This document shows, piece after piece, positions 1 through 4,599 of a stretch of DNA of 6,308 nt. Within the stretch, counting starts at the first letter, position 1; every line of letters begins with the position of its first letter. A program made the translations under genes and the position numbers. The stretch comes from DATGCT01 sp964639325 (GTDB lineage: Bacteria; Patescibacteriota; Minisyncoccia; UBA6257; GWB1-50-10), in NCBI GenBank assembly GCA_964639325.1, contig CAZXDO010000001.1:1-6308 (forward strand). The letters run 5' to 3'. The notes beneath the pieces are model-generated. The model made no database searches and was not told the origin of the DNA. It worked only from the letters and a program-made list of their open reading frames with translations.

Positions 1-115
1 GAGATTCTTTGGAGAGATTAAAAAAGACCCGTTTATCAATCTTAAAATAGCTTCACATATAGGTGCCTTTATAAAATATTTAGGAGAATTGATAAAGAAA
101 TATGAGATTAATTAA
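1..115 (+). CDS. C-terminal fragment of an unidentified protein (5' end outside window)
   Basis: An open frame runs in from the left edge (first full codon at base 2) and ends at a TAA at 113-115, giving 37 residues that end in KKYEIN. The fragment is rich in Lys, Ile and Phe and looks helical (for example IGAFIKYLGELIKKYEIN). No motif is recognisable, so no function is offered. The next gene starts 3 bases after its stop, which suggests the two are translated from one message. A chance open frame is possible because so little is visible, but the lack of stops and the tight spacing favour a real gene. Confidence 0.55.
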   Translation, partial: RFFGEIKKDPFINLKIASHIGAFIKYLGELIKKYEIN

Positions 116-118
116 AGT

Positions 119-487
119 ATGAAAGAAAAAATAGAAGAAAAAAACAACCACTGGGAAAATTATCAAAAAGCATCTCCTTTATCTACTTTGTTGTTATTTG
201 GGGGATTTATTATTGGGACTGTTGCAGTAGGAATATTATTCGGGATTACTGTGTCGGCTATTATGATACTAATTTTCTCTGCATTTTTTGGCGGTTATCT
301 TATGGAAGCTTATACTGCTCGGTTTGAGATTGCTAAATTTGCTAAGTCATTTGCCATAATACTGTTTTTTCTTGGTATTATTATGTTGTTTATTTCTCTA
401 AGATGGTGGAGTATCTTTGGTATATTTGGATATTGGTTTTTGTTTACATCGTCAAGGTCATTTTGGCAAAAACGTTTAGGAAGTTAA
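119..487 (+). CDS. Small multi-pass membrane protein of unknown function
   Basis: This encodes 122 residues. A short charged, probably cytoplasmic N-terminus (about residues 1-19, Lys/Glu-rich) is followed by four hydrophobic segments at roughly 21-41, 44-62, 75-93 and 97-111, and a basic tail ending in WQKRLGS. A short polar loop (about 63-74, with Glu, Arg and Lys) separates the two helix pairs, so it is probably a four-helix inner-membrane protein. I recognise no family or catalytic motif. The ATG lies 3 bases after the preceding stop and has no good Shine-Dalgarno, so translational coupling is likely. The gene downstream also encodes a membrane-associated protein, so the two may act at the envelope together; that is inference from position only. 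Confidence 0.75.
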   Translation: MKEKIEEKNNHWENYQKASPLSTLLLFGGFIIGTVAVGILFGITVSAIMILIFSAFFGGYLMEAYTARFEIAKFAKSFAIILFFLGIIMLFISLRWWSIFGIFGYWFLFTSSRSFWQKRLGS

Positions 488-508
488 TATAGAATTTGTG
501 ATAAACAG

Positions 509-519
509 AAAGGAGGTGA
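509..519 (+). promoter_or_regulatory. Very strong Shine-Dalgarno before the membrane-anchored NTF2-like gene
   Basis: The bases AAAGGAGGTGA match the anti-Shine-Dalgarno end of 16S rRNA almost completely. The GGAGG core ends at 516. The in-frame ATA at 526 is 9 bases further on, within normal spacing, while the first standard start (TTG at 535) is 18 bases away, which is too far for efficient use. The site is therefore key evidence about where the following gene starts. Confidence 0.75.
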
Positions 520-534
520 AAGTTTATAAAGTAT

Positions 535-1011
535 TTGATACCTATCGTAATTTTATTGTTGGTTCTTGGTGTGGGTCTTTATTTATATTTACCTAAACAA
601 ATGAAAGATGATAACGATTTTACCGGCGTAGTCGTAGTAGAGGAAAAAGACACATTTGAACCTAAAACGGCTGACTTTGCTCAACGTCGTGCAAATGAAT
701 ATTGGGGGAATAATGTTTTTGATGACTTCAGTGCTAATTATGACCTTATGTGTGAAGAAATAAAAACATTAGTTGATAAAGAAACTTTTGTACAAAAATA
801 TAAAGAGGATAGAGAAGAACGCCCTTTAGCAAAACCTGAACGAGTTGAAATAGGGGAAACTCGTTTGGAAGAAGATACGGCTATTGTTAGGGTAGCCGTG
901 TTTACGCTTGTTTATGACAAAGGCACCAGTTCTACAACGGAACTTCTTTATGAAAATGGCCGGTGGTGTAAATTGCTTAAACCTAGCACGATAGAATGGC
1001 TAACAGAATAG
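535..1011 (+). CDS. Membrane-anchored protein with an NTF2-like (DUF4878/SnoaL-like style) domain
   Basis: The first conventional start is TTG at 535, giving 158 residues. An N-terminal hydrophobic segment (about residues 1-20, ending YLYLPKQ) should anchor the protein in the membrane with the rest outside. It is followed by an acidic linker (about 21-45) and a globular alpha+beta region (about 47-150). That region has a first helix FAQRRANEYWGNN, a conserved-looking phenylalanine helix, and late strands of the type TAIVRVAVFTLVYD and TTELLYENGRWCKLL, with the closing 'ENGRWCK' turn common in NTF2-like domains. The fold is assigned by pattern only. Such domains often bind ligands or partners without catalysis, so no reaction is proposed. 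The strong Shine-Dalgarno at 509-519 suggests the real start is the ATA at 526, which would add Met-Lys-Tyr and restore a lysine before the hydrophobic core (161 residues). The gene lies 47 bases after the four-helix protein gene. Confidence 0.8.
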   Translation: MIPIVILLLVLGVGLYLYLPKQMKDDNDFTGVVVVEEKDTFEPKTADFAQRRANEYWGNNVFDDFSANYDLMCEEIKTLVDKETFVQKYKEDREERPLAKPERVEIGETRLEEDTAIVRVAVFTLVYDKGTSSTTELLYENGRWCKLLKPSTIEWLTE

Positions 1012-1030
1012 TTTTTTATGCCTAAAAGAA

Positions 1031-1036
1031 TATAAT
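1031..1036 (+). promoter_or_regulatory. Possible -10 box for the 414-residue gene
   Basis: A perfect TATAAT lies 30 bases before the ATG at 1066, in the gap after the NTF2-like gene. No convincing -35 box is found 16-18 bases upstream. In such AT-rich DNA a lone TATAAT is weak evidence. If real, the transcript would start about 20 bases before the gene, which has no Shine-Dalgarno. Confidence 0.3.
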
Positions 1037-1050
1037 ATAAATAGAAACTA

Positions 1051-1078
1051 GATGGAAAATATAAGATGGAAAATATGA
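1051..1078. repeat. 14-base tandem duplication at a gene start
   Basis: GATGGAAAATATAA (1051-1064) is followed directly by GATGGAAAATATGA (1065-1078), matching at 13 of 14 positions. Each copy holds an ATG in the same local context, at 1052 and 1066. Only the second opens the long reading frame; the first opens an 8-codon frame that ends within the second copy. Confidence 0.75.
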
Positions 1079-2310
1079 TAAAAGAGCGTTGGTATCCACT
1101 TAAAATATTCTTTCCTTCAAAAATTCTAATACTTCATCGGAAGGATGAAAAGTACACTATAACTTGGCATAATTTTGCCTGTGGTTTTACTCCCTCGGCT
1201 TATCATTTCTTCAACCACGTCTTAAAAGAGTGGTATCCATTGGGGATTAGGCTTTTAATTCGATCAAAGCTCGAAATTTATGAGGAAGAAGGAATCAATA
1301 AATCCAGGCAAGAGTTCATAGAATTTGAGAAATTTCTTAAGCAAAAAATACAAGAGAAAGAGAAAAAGATTTGGAAAAATATACTGAATCAATATATTAA
1401 ATATTTTCCAGATTCTCAGACTGAACTATTTTGTCTTGATAAGCTTAATTTTAAAGTTCAATTATCAACCAAAACCAAAGAGAAAATAACAAAACAACTT
1501 AAAGATTATCTTTTATCTTTTGTAAGAGATAAAATTAAGTCTCATTTTTTCCCCGTAACTCTTTTTAGCTTTTCTAAACAAATGGATGCCCTACTTGGTT
1601 ATATGCGCTTTCGGTTATCCCAAGGAGAGAGTCAATCTGGATTCGGCATAAAGGAAGATGATTTTCTTAGTTGGTGGATAAAAAATGAGGGTTTAGCTCC
1701 AAAACAACTTTTTCCTCCTTTTGAGAAAAAATATATGTTTTTAGAGCTATTACTAGTATTGGATTTTATAGGGATTATAAGATTAACAGCAATTTCTCTC
1801 TTTAAATGGAAAAGCAGCAAAGGAAAAGAGTTATTGGTAATAGATATGTTTTGGGGGTCGTTCGACATAATCTCCGACTTAAAAGGTAAAAACGCTTTAA
1901 GTTGCCAAGGGGAATTTGAAAGTCAAATTATAATGGAGAGGACACATAAAGGAGAACCTAGCCTTAGTATAAAGGAAGATAGAAATTATCTTTATCTTAA
2001 GTTAGGAAGCGACAGTGCCAAATTTCAAAAAAACTACAATGGCACTTCAAGCAAATATAAACTCATTAAATGTCTAGCAGGAAATAACTTTGTTCCTAAA
2101 AAATGGAGCGATTTATATAGAGAAGTATTTCAGGAACAATTTGTCCCTGACATTGAAGTTGGTAAAAAAAAATTAAAGGAGACAATAATTAAAGAAGCCT
2201 CACGTAATATTAACACGTCTTTATTAAAAGGAAAAATTAAAATTACCGAAGAAAAGATAGGAAAAGGAGGTTTTTTAATCGACGCTTATGCCATTAAAGT
2301 GGTAAATTAA
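1066..2310 (+). CDS. Unidentified 414-residue protein with a probable C-terminal winged-helix domain
   Basis: I do not recognise the protein as a whole. The N-terminal third (about 8-70) holds two similar stretches, ERWYPLK and KEWYPLG, then a strongly charged helical region rich in Lys and Glu (about 76-160) that could be coiled coil. The centre (about 160-260) is mixed, with aromatic-rich patches such as DDFLSWWIKNEG and a hydrophobic stretch (about 226-246). The C-terminus (about 300-412) resembles the winged-helix domain often found at the ends of Patescibacteria proteins: beta strands (YLYLKLG), a helix (SSKYKLIKCLAGNN), a second helix with KKWSDLYREVF, then KKKLKETI and a closing glycine wing KIGKGGFLIDAY. 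This suggests a DNA-binding or regulatory role, but that is inference. No enzyme motif is visible. The ATG at 1066 is the first in frame and lacks a Shine-Dalgarno. The gene precedes the iteron-like array and may be element cargo or an older neighbour. Confidence 0.75.
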   Translation: MENMIKERWYPLKIFFPSKILILHRKDEKYTITWHNFACGFTPSAYHFFNHVLKEWYPLGIRLLIRSKLEIYEEEGINKSRQEFIEFEKFLKQKIQEKEKKIWKNILNQYIKYFPDSQTELFCLDKLNFKVQLSTKTKEKITKQLKDYLLSFVRDKIKSHFFPVTLFSFSKQMDALLGYMRFRLSQGESQSGFGIKEDDFLSWWIKNEGLAPKQLFPPFEKKYMFLELLLVLDFIGIIRLTAISLFKWKSSKGKELLVIDMFWGSFDIISDLKGKNALSCQGEFESQIIMERTHKGEPSLSIKEDRNYLYLKLGSDSAKFQKNYNGTSSKYKLIKCLAGNNFVPKKWSDLYREVFQEQFVPDIEVGKKKLKETIIKEASRNINTSLLKGKIKITEEKIGKGGFLIDAYAIKVVN

Positions 2311-2356
2311 CTTTCTTTTTTTAAGATCTTTAAACTATATTCTTCGTTTTCCAAGC

Positions 2357-2391
2357 ACAAATTCCCACCTAGAGTTCAACAAATTCCCACC
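2357..2391. repeat. Two 13-base direct repeats at 22-base period (iteron-like)
   Basis: ACAAATTCCCACC occurs perfectly at 2357-2369 and 2379-2391. The 22-base period is close to two helical turns, so bound proteins would face the same side of the DNA. A third, inverted partial copy follows at 2407-2415, and a 10-base match (AAATTCCCAC) occurs at 2683-2692 inside the next gene. The array lies in the only sizeable gene-free stretch of the right half, just before the replication/integration cluster. That is where an origin iteron set or an operator would be expected. Confidence 0.7.
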
Positions 2392-2415
2392 AAACACTAT
2401 TATTTTGGTGGGAAT
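2383..2415. repeat. Perfect 12-bp inverted repeat with 9-base loop
   Basis: ATTCCCACCAAA at 2383-2394 is the exact reverse complement of 2404-2415, with 9 bases between. The left arm contains most of the second direct repeat, so the same recognition sequence is present in both orientations. As RNA it would form a stable hairpin, but it is followed by GTTTATATG rather than a run of T, so it is a poor intrinsic terminator. A protein-binding site, operator or origin element fits better. The right arm also overlaps a weak potential -35 box (TTGGTG at 2405) placed 18 bases before TATAAA at 2429-2434. Confidence 0.75.
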
Positions 2416-2434
2416 GTTTATATGAATATATAAA
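2405..2434 (+). promoter_or_regulatory. Weak candidate promoter for the element gene cluster
   Basis: TTGGTG (2405-2410), an 18-base spacer, then TATAAA (2429-2434) would start transcription near 2441, upstream of the DUF5659-like gene. The -35 box is a poor match and the region is AT-rich, so this is tentative. If real, its -35 would be covered by the right arm of the inverted repeat at 2383-2415, allowing repression by whatever binds there. Confidence 0.25.
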
Positions 2435-2498
2435 TTAAAAGTGAAGGGAATAGTAAAGATTAACAAGCTGAAAAAATCTTTTGGGACAATTTAAAAAG

Positions 2499-2750
2499 AT
2501 GAAAAATTTAAATTCATCATTGTGGAGATCAAATGACTTTTACCTTTCTGCCTGTGTGTTAGCTTCAGGAGCTTCTTTGATTGGTTTAACTAAGGGGAAT
2601 AATAATTTTGTTACTTTTTTATTCAGTATTTCTAAGGAAAAAGCCGAAAAGATTATTCAAAACCATTGGGATCGAAAGCTGAAAATTCCCACAAGGGATT
2701 TGGTGGAAGCTATTAATGAACTCAAAACACGCCTTCATAGTGGAGTCTGA
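2499..2750 (+). CDS. DUF5659-like small protein
   Basis: From the ATG at 2499 this encodes 83 residues. The pattern matches what I know of DUF5659-type proteins, which run about 70-90 residues. It opens with WRSNDFYLSACVLASG, a helix where 'DFYL/DLYLA' and a glycine are typical. It continues with SLIGLTKGNNNFVTFLFSI (two strands ending in a phenylalanine-rich edge), a helix EKAEKIIQNHW, and a final helix VEAINELKTRL. Such proteins are common beside replication and recombination genes in CPR genomes and phages; their function is unknown. An upstream TTG at 2481 would add six residues, but neither start has a clear Shine-Dalgarno. I prefer the ATG because the recognisable domain begins a few residues later. 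It is the first gene of the element cluster and carries an AAATTCCCAC copy of the iteron-like sequence inside it. Confidence 0.75.
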   Translation: MKNLNSSLWRSNDFYLSACVLASGASLIGLTKGNNNFVTFLFSISKEKAEKIIQNHWDRKLKIPTRDLVEAINELKTRLHSGV

Positions 2751-2756
2751 TTTAAT

Positions 2757-2960
2757 ATGGAAAATTTTAACGAAATGAAACTGAAATTACTTGAAGACAT
2801 TGAAAAGCTCATCAAAGCAATTAACGATGACATTGATTGGTTTATAGCTTCATTTAGGGAAAAAGATTCTAACAGAAGAGTAATAGCGAGATACTTTTCT
2901 AGTAAAAAAGAAAAAGAATTGGCCCAATTAGCAAAGGAGGTTTATGAAAAATATAAATGA
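2757..2960 (+). CDS. Small charged helical protein of unknown function
   Basis: This encodes 67 residues, almost all predicted helical and highly charged: MKLKLLEDIEKLIKAINDD, then a short tryptophan-containing turn (IDWFIASF), a basic patch (SNRRVIARYF), and a C-terminal helix EKELAQLAKEVYEKY. No domain is recognised. Its ATG lies 6 bases after the DUF5659-like gene and its 3' end overlaps the ATPase gene by 17 bases, so it belongs to the same operon. The ATPase Shine-Dalgarno (AAAGGAGG, 2933-2940) is embedded in its last codons. A small accessory or partner of the ATPase is conceivable from position only. Confidence 0.7.
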   Translation: MENFNEMKLKLLEDIEKLIKAINDDIDWFIASFREKDSNRRVIARYFSSKKEKELAQLAKEVYEKYK

Positions 2961-4266
2961 TAAACTACCAAGAAGCTTTAACGAACTTATTAAAGAGGAG
3001 CTTAGCGTTGAAATCCCAGTCAAAAAAGAGAAGGAAAGAGTTGGTTTTGATACTTCTAAATTTAAACCGCTTACTTCCGAAGATTTGATAAAAATTTTAG
3101 GTTTAACCATTAAACGGGACGAAACTAATAAAATTATCACTTTTTTAGCTCAGCTCTCGGCTTACACTGAAGATTCACAAATCAATATTAGCTTCAACGC
3201 TCCAAGTTCGACCGGTAAAAGTTTTATTCCACTGGAAATAGTTAGCCTGTTTTCGGCAGAGGATGTTATTAAGCTGGGAAATTGTTCGCCAACAGCCTTT
3301 TATCATGAACAAGGAGAATATGATAAGGAAACTAATACCATCAAGGTTGATTTGTCCCGAAAGATAATAATATTTCTTGACCAACCAAGCACTCAACTTC
3401 TTGAGCGTCTTCGTTCGCTTTTGTCTCACGACGAAAAGATAATCAAAGCAAAAATTACCGACAAAAACCAAAGGGGTGGTAACAGGACTAAGACGGTTGC
3501 CATTAAAGGCTTTCCAACGGTTATTTTCTGTACTGCTGGACTTCGGTTAGATGAACAGGAAGCGACTAGATTTTTGCTTCTTTCTCCTGAAATAAGTTAT
3601 GAGAAAATTCGAGAAGCAATTTACGAAAAGATTAAAAAGGAAGCAGATTGTAAGGGCTATAAAGACATCACAGAAAAAGATCCAGACCGAAAACTTCTAA
3701 AGGAACGAATCCTTGCTATAAAAGAAGCCGATGTAAAGGAAATAAAGATAGGTAATCCCAATTTGATTCAAGAGTTGTTTTTTAAAAATATCAGACAACC
3801 AAAGCCAAGACATCAAAGAGACGTAGCCAGAATAATTAGCTTGGTTAAAGTTTTAGCGCTTCTTAATTTATGGTTTAGGGAAACGGACGGTGAGGCAATT
3901 GTGGCCAATGATGATGATATTAAAGAAGCTTTTAAGATTTGGGAAAATATTTCCGAATCCCAAGAGTTAAATCTTCCGCCATATGTGCTTAACCTCTATA
4001 AAGATGTGATTTTAGAGGCTTACAAGGCTGTTAAAAGAGGCTTAAGCAGGCAGGAGATAATGAAGAAGCACTTTGAAGTTTATGGAAGGTTTTTGCCTGA
4101 TTGGCAGCTTCGCCAATGGATTGTCCCAATGCTTGAAACCTCTGGCCTTATAACACAAGAAGCAGATCAGTTAGACAAAAGAAAAATTCTTATTTATCCG
4201 ACTTCTGAAAACAATAGTGAGTTAGATAGTGGGGTAGAGGAGATATTTGGAGGAAAATTGGAATGA
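2944..4266 (+). CDS. AAA+ ATPase, MCM-like, candidate replication helicase/initiator of a mobile element
   Basis: This encodes 440 residues. After an N-terminal charged segment (1-60), the P-loop is APSSTGKS at 86-93 (Lys92, Ser93). A Walker B-like strand IIIFLDQP follows at 141-148, with Asp146 followed by Gln rather than the usual Glu. Next come LLERLRSLLSHDEK (151-164), then a sensor-like strand PTVIFCTAG (191-199), then DEQEATRF with Arg209 as possible arginine finger. A helical lid RHQRDVARIISLVKVLALLN (289-308) and DDDIKEAFKIWENI (322-335) resemble the lid of MCM-type ATPases. The C-terminus (about 366-418) looks like a winged helix (LSRQEIMKKHF, LRQWIVPMLETSGLI). This architecture suggests a DNA-unwinding motor or initiator that copies the excised element, though a role in transfer or in helping integration is possible. 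Start ATG 2944 has AAAGGAGG with a short 3-base gap. The gene overlaps both neighbours; the downstream junction is ATGA. Family assignment is by motif pattern. Confidence 0.8.
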   Translation: MKNINDKLPRSFNELIKEELSVEIPVKKEKERVGFDTSKFKPLTSEDLIKILGLTIKRDETNKIITFLAQLSAYTEDSQINISFNAPSSTGKSFIPLEIVSLFSAEDVIKLGNCSPTAFYHEQGEYDKETNTIKVDLSRKIIIFLDQPSTQLLERLRSLLSHDEKIIKAKITDKNQRGGNRTKTVAIKGFPTVIFCTAGLRLDEQEATRFLLLSPEISYEKIREAIYEKIKKEADCKGYKDITEKDPDRKLLKERILAIKEADVKEIKIGNPNLIQELFFKNIRQPKPRHQRDVARIISLVKVLALLNLWFRETDGEAIVANDDDIKEAFKIWENISESQELNLPPYVLNLYKDVILEAYKAVKRGLSRQEIMKKHFEVYGRFLPDWQLRQWIVPMLETSGLITQEADQLDKRKILIYPTSENNSELDSGVEEIFGGKLE

Positions 4267-4478
4267 ATAAGATTCTTTTACCTAAAGTAACATTTAAAGA
4301 GGGTATATCAGACGAAAAAAGAATTGAGATTGCCTATGCTCGTATCTTTGAGATGGCAAGGAGAAACATATTGGCGAAAAGGCAGTTGACAAATGGTATG
4401 TCAACAAAGTACAATAAAATACAATATGGAAAAAGAGTATTTAACGATCGAGGAGGTAGCTCAAAAAATGCGGGTTAA
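4263..4478 (+). CDS. Small unknown protein between the ATPase and excisionase genes
   Basis: This encodes 71 residues. The ATG overlaps the ATPase stop (ATGA at 4263-4266) and GGAGG at 4249-4253 gives a good 9-base spacing, so translation is well supported. Residues 15-42 (GISDEKRIEIAYARIFEMARRNILAKR) look like an amphipathic helix. The tail is basic and low in structure (YNKIQYGKRVFNDRGGSSKNAG) and its last 53 bases overlap the excisionase gene in another frame. That makes the tail likely to be shaped by the excisionase and its promoter rather than by its own function. No family recognised; position suggests an accessory factor for excision or replication. Confidence 0.6.
   Translation: MNKILLPKVTFKEGISDEKRIEIAYARIFEMARRNILAKRQLTNGMSTKYNKIQYGKRVFNDRGGSSKNAG
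4385..4405. repeat. 7-bp inverted repeat over the -35 box of the excisionase promoter
   Basis: GTTGACA at 4385-4391 and its exact complement TGTCAAC at 4399-4405 flank a 7-base spacer. Arm centres lie 14 bases apart. The left arm contains the -35 box TTGACA, so a dimer bound here would block RNA polymerase. It is a candidate operator for a repressor or for the excisionase itself. Confidence 0.6.
4386..4415 (+). promoter_or_regulatory. Sigma-70-type promoter for excisionase and recombinase
   Basis: A perfect -35 box TTGACA (4386-4391) and a near-perfect -10 box TACAAT (4410-4415) are separated by 18 bases. Transcription should start about 4421-4423, only 3-5 bases before the excisionase ATG at 4426, which has no Shine-Dalgarno. 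The two observations fit together as a leaderless message. TACAATA is repeated at 4410-4416 and 4420-4426, 10 bases apart. The promoter lies within the preceding small gene, so the integration pair could be switched separately from the replication genes. Confidence 0.6.
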
Positions 4479-4599
4479 TACACGTACTGTTTATCGAATG
4501 GCTCAGAAACAGCAAATACCGGCCTTCAAGTTCGGTAAATCTTGGAGAATAAGCTCTGTCAAACTAAAGAAACTTCTTGGAGGAGGTTTAGGAAAATGA
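4426..4599 (+). CDS. Excisionase-family MerR-like helix-turn-helix protein
   Basis: This encodes 57 residues and is essentially one HTH_17/excisionase-type domain. YLTIEEVAQKMRVNTRTVYRMAQ (5-27) is the helix-turn-helix with recognition helix NTRTVYRMA. QQIPAFKFGKSWRISSVKLKKLL (29-51) is the wing and closing helix, where the 'IPA.K.G..WRI' motif is characteristic. Small proteins of this kind bind near attachment sites and bias serine or tyrosine recombinases toward excision, or act as local regulators. The ATG at 4426 is preferred over an in-frame ATG at 4393: the domain starts right after it and the promoter at 4386-4415 would start the mRNA just before it. The gene overlaps the recombinase by 4 bases (ATGA), so the two proteins are made together. 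The glycine-rich tail GGGLGK is the recombinase Shine-Dalgarno read as codons. Confidence 0.85.
   Translation: MEKEYLTIEEVAQKMRVNTRTVYRMAQKQQIPAFKFGKSWRISSVKLKKLLGGGLGK
4579..4586 (+). promoter_or_regulatory. Shine-Dalgarno fixing the recombinase start
   Basis: GGAGGAGG ends 9 bases before the ATG at 4596. The longer frame from ATG 4542 has no such site, and its extra 18 residues lie entirely within the excisionase gene, so 4596 is the true start. Confidence 0.7.

Noticed and set aside
549..565. ATTGTTGGT match to the start of ychF as a possible left attachment site
   Set aside because: The match is only 9 bases, lies in the anchor-coding region of another gene, and does not extend; chance is the better explanation.
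516..596. GTG start at 516 for a 26-codon frame
   Set aside because: It overlaps the Shine-Dalgarno itself and ends quickly; the other frame encodes a clear membrane anchor and domain.
1632..1868. 78-codon minus-strand frame opposite the 414-residue gene
   Set aside because: The Ser/Asn/Phe-rich composition is that of an antisense shadow, with no domain or start signal.
2329..2343. AAGATCTT palindrome near the end of the 414-residue gene
   Set aside because: The 8-base palindrome is too short for a hairpin, and such sequences are common in AT-rich DNA.
2383..2415. Inverted repeat as an intrinsic terminator for the 414-residue gene
   Set aside because: The stem is strong but is followed by GTTTATATG, not a T-run, and the arm sequence is also present as a direct repeat, which favours a protein-binding site.
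3175..3471. 98-codon minus-strand frame opposite the ATPase
   Set aside because: It is antisense to conserved ATPase motifs (P-loop and Walker B region) and has no recognisable protein features.
4542..4595. 18-residue N-terminal extension of the recombinase
   Set aside because: It lies inside the excisionase gene, has no Shine-Dalgarno, and the catalytic domain starts well after the ATG at 4596.
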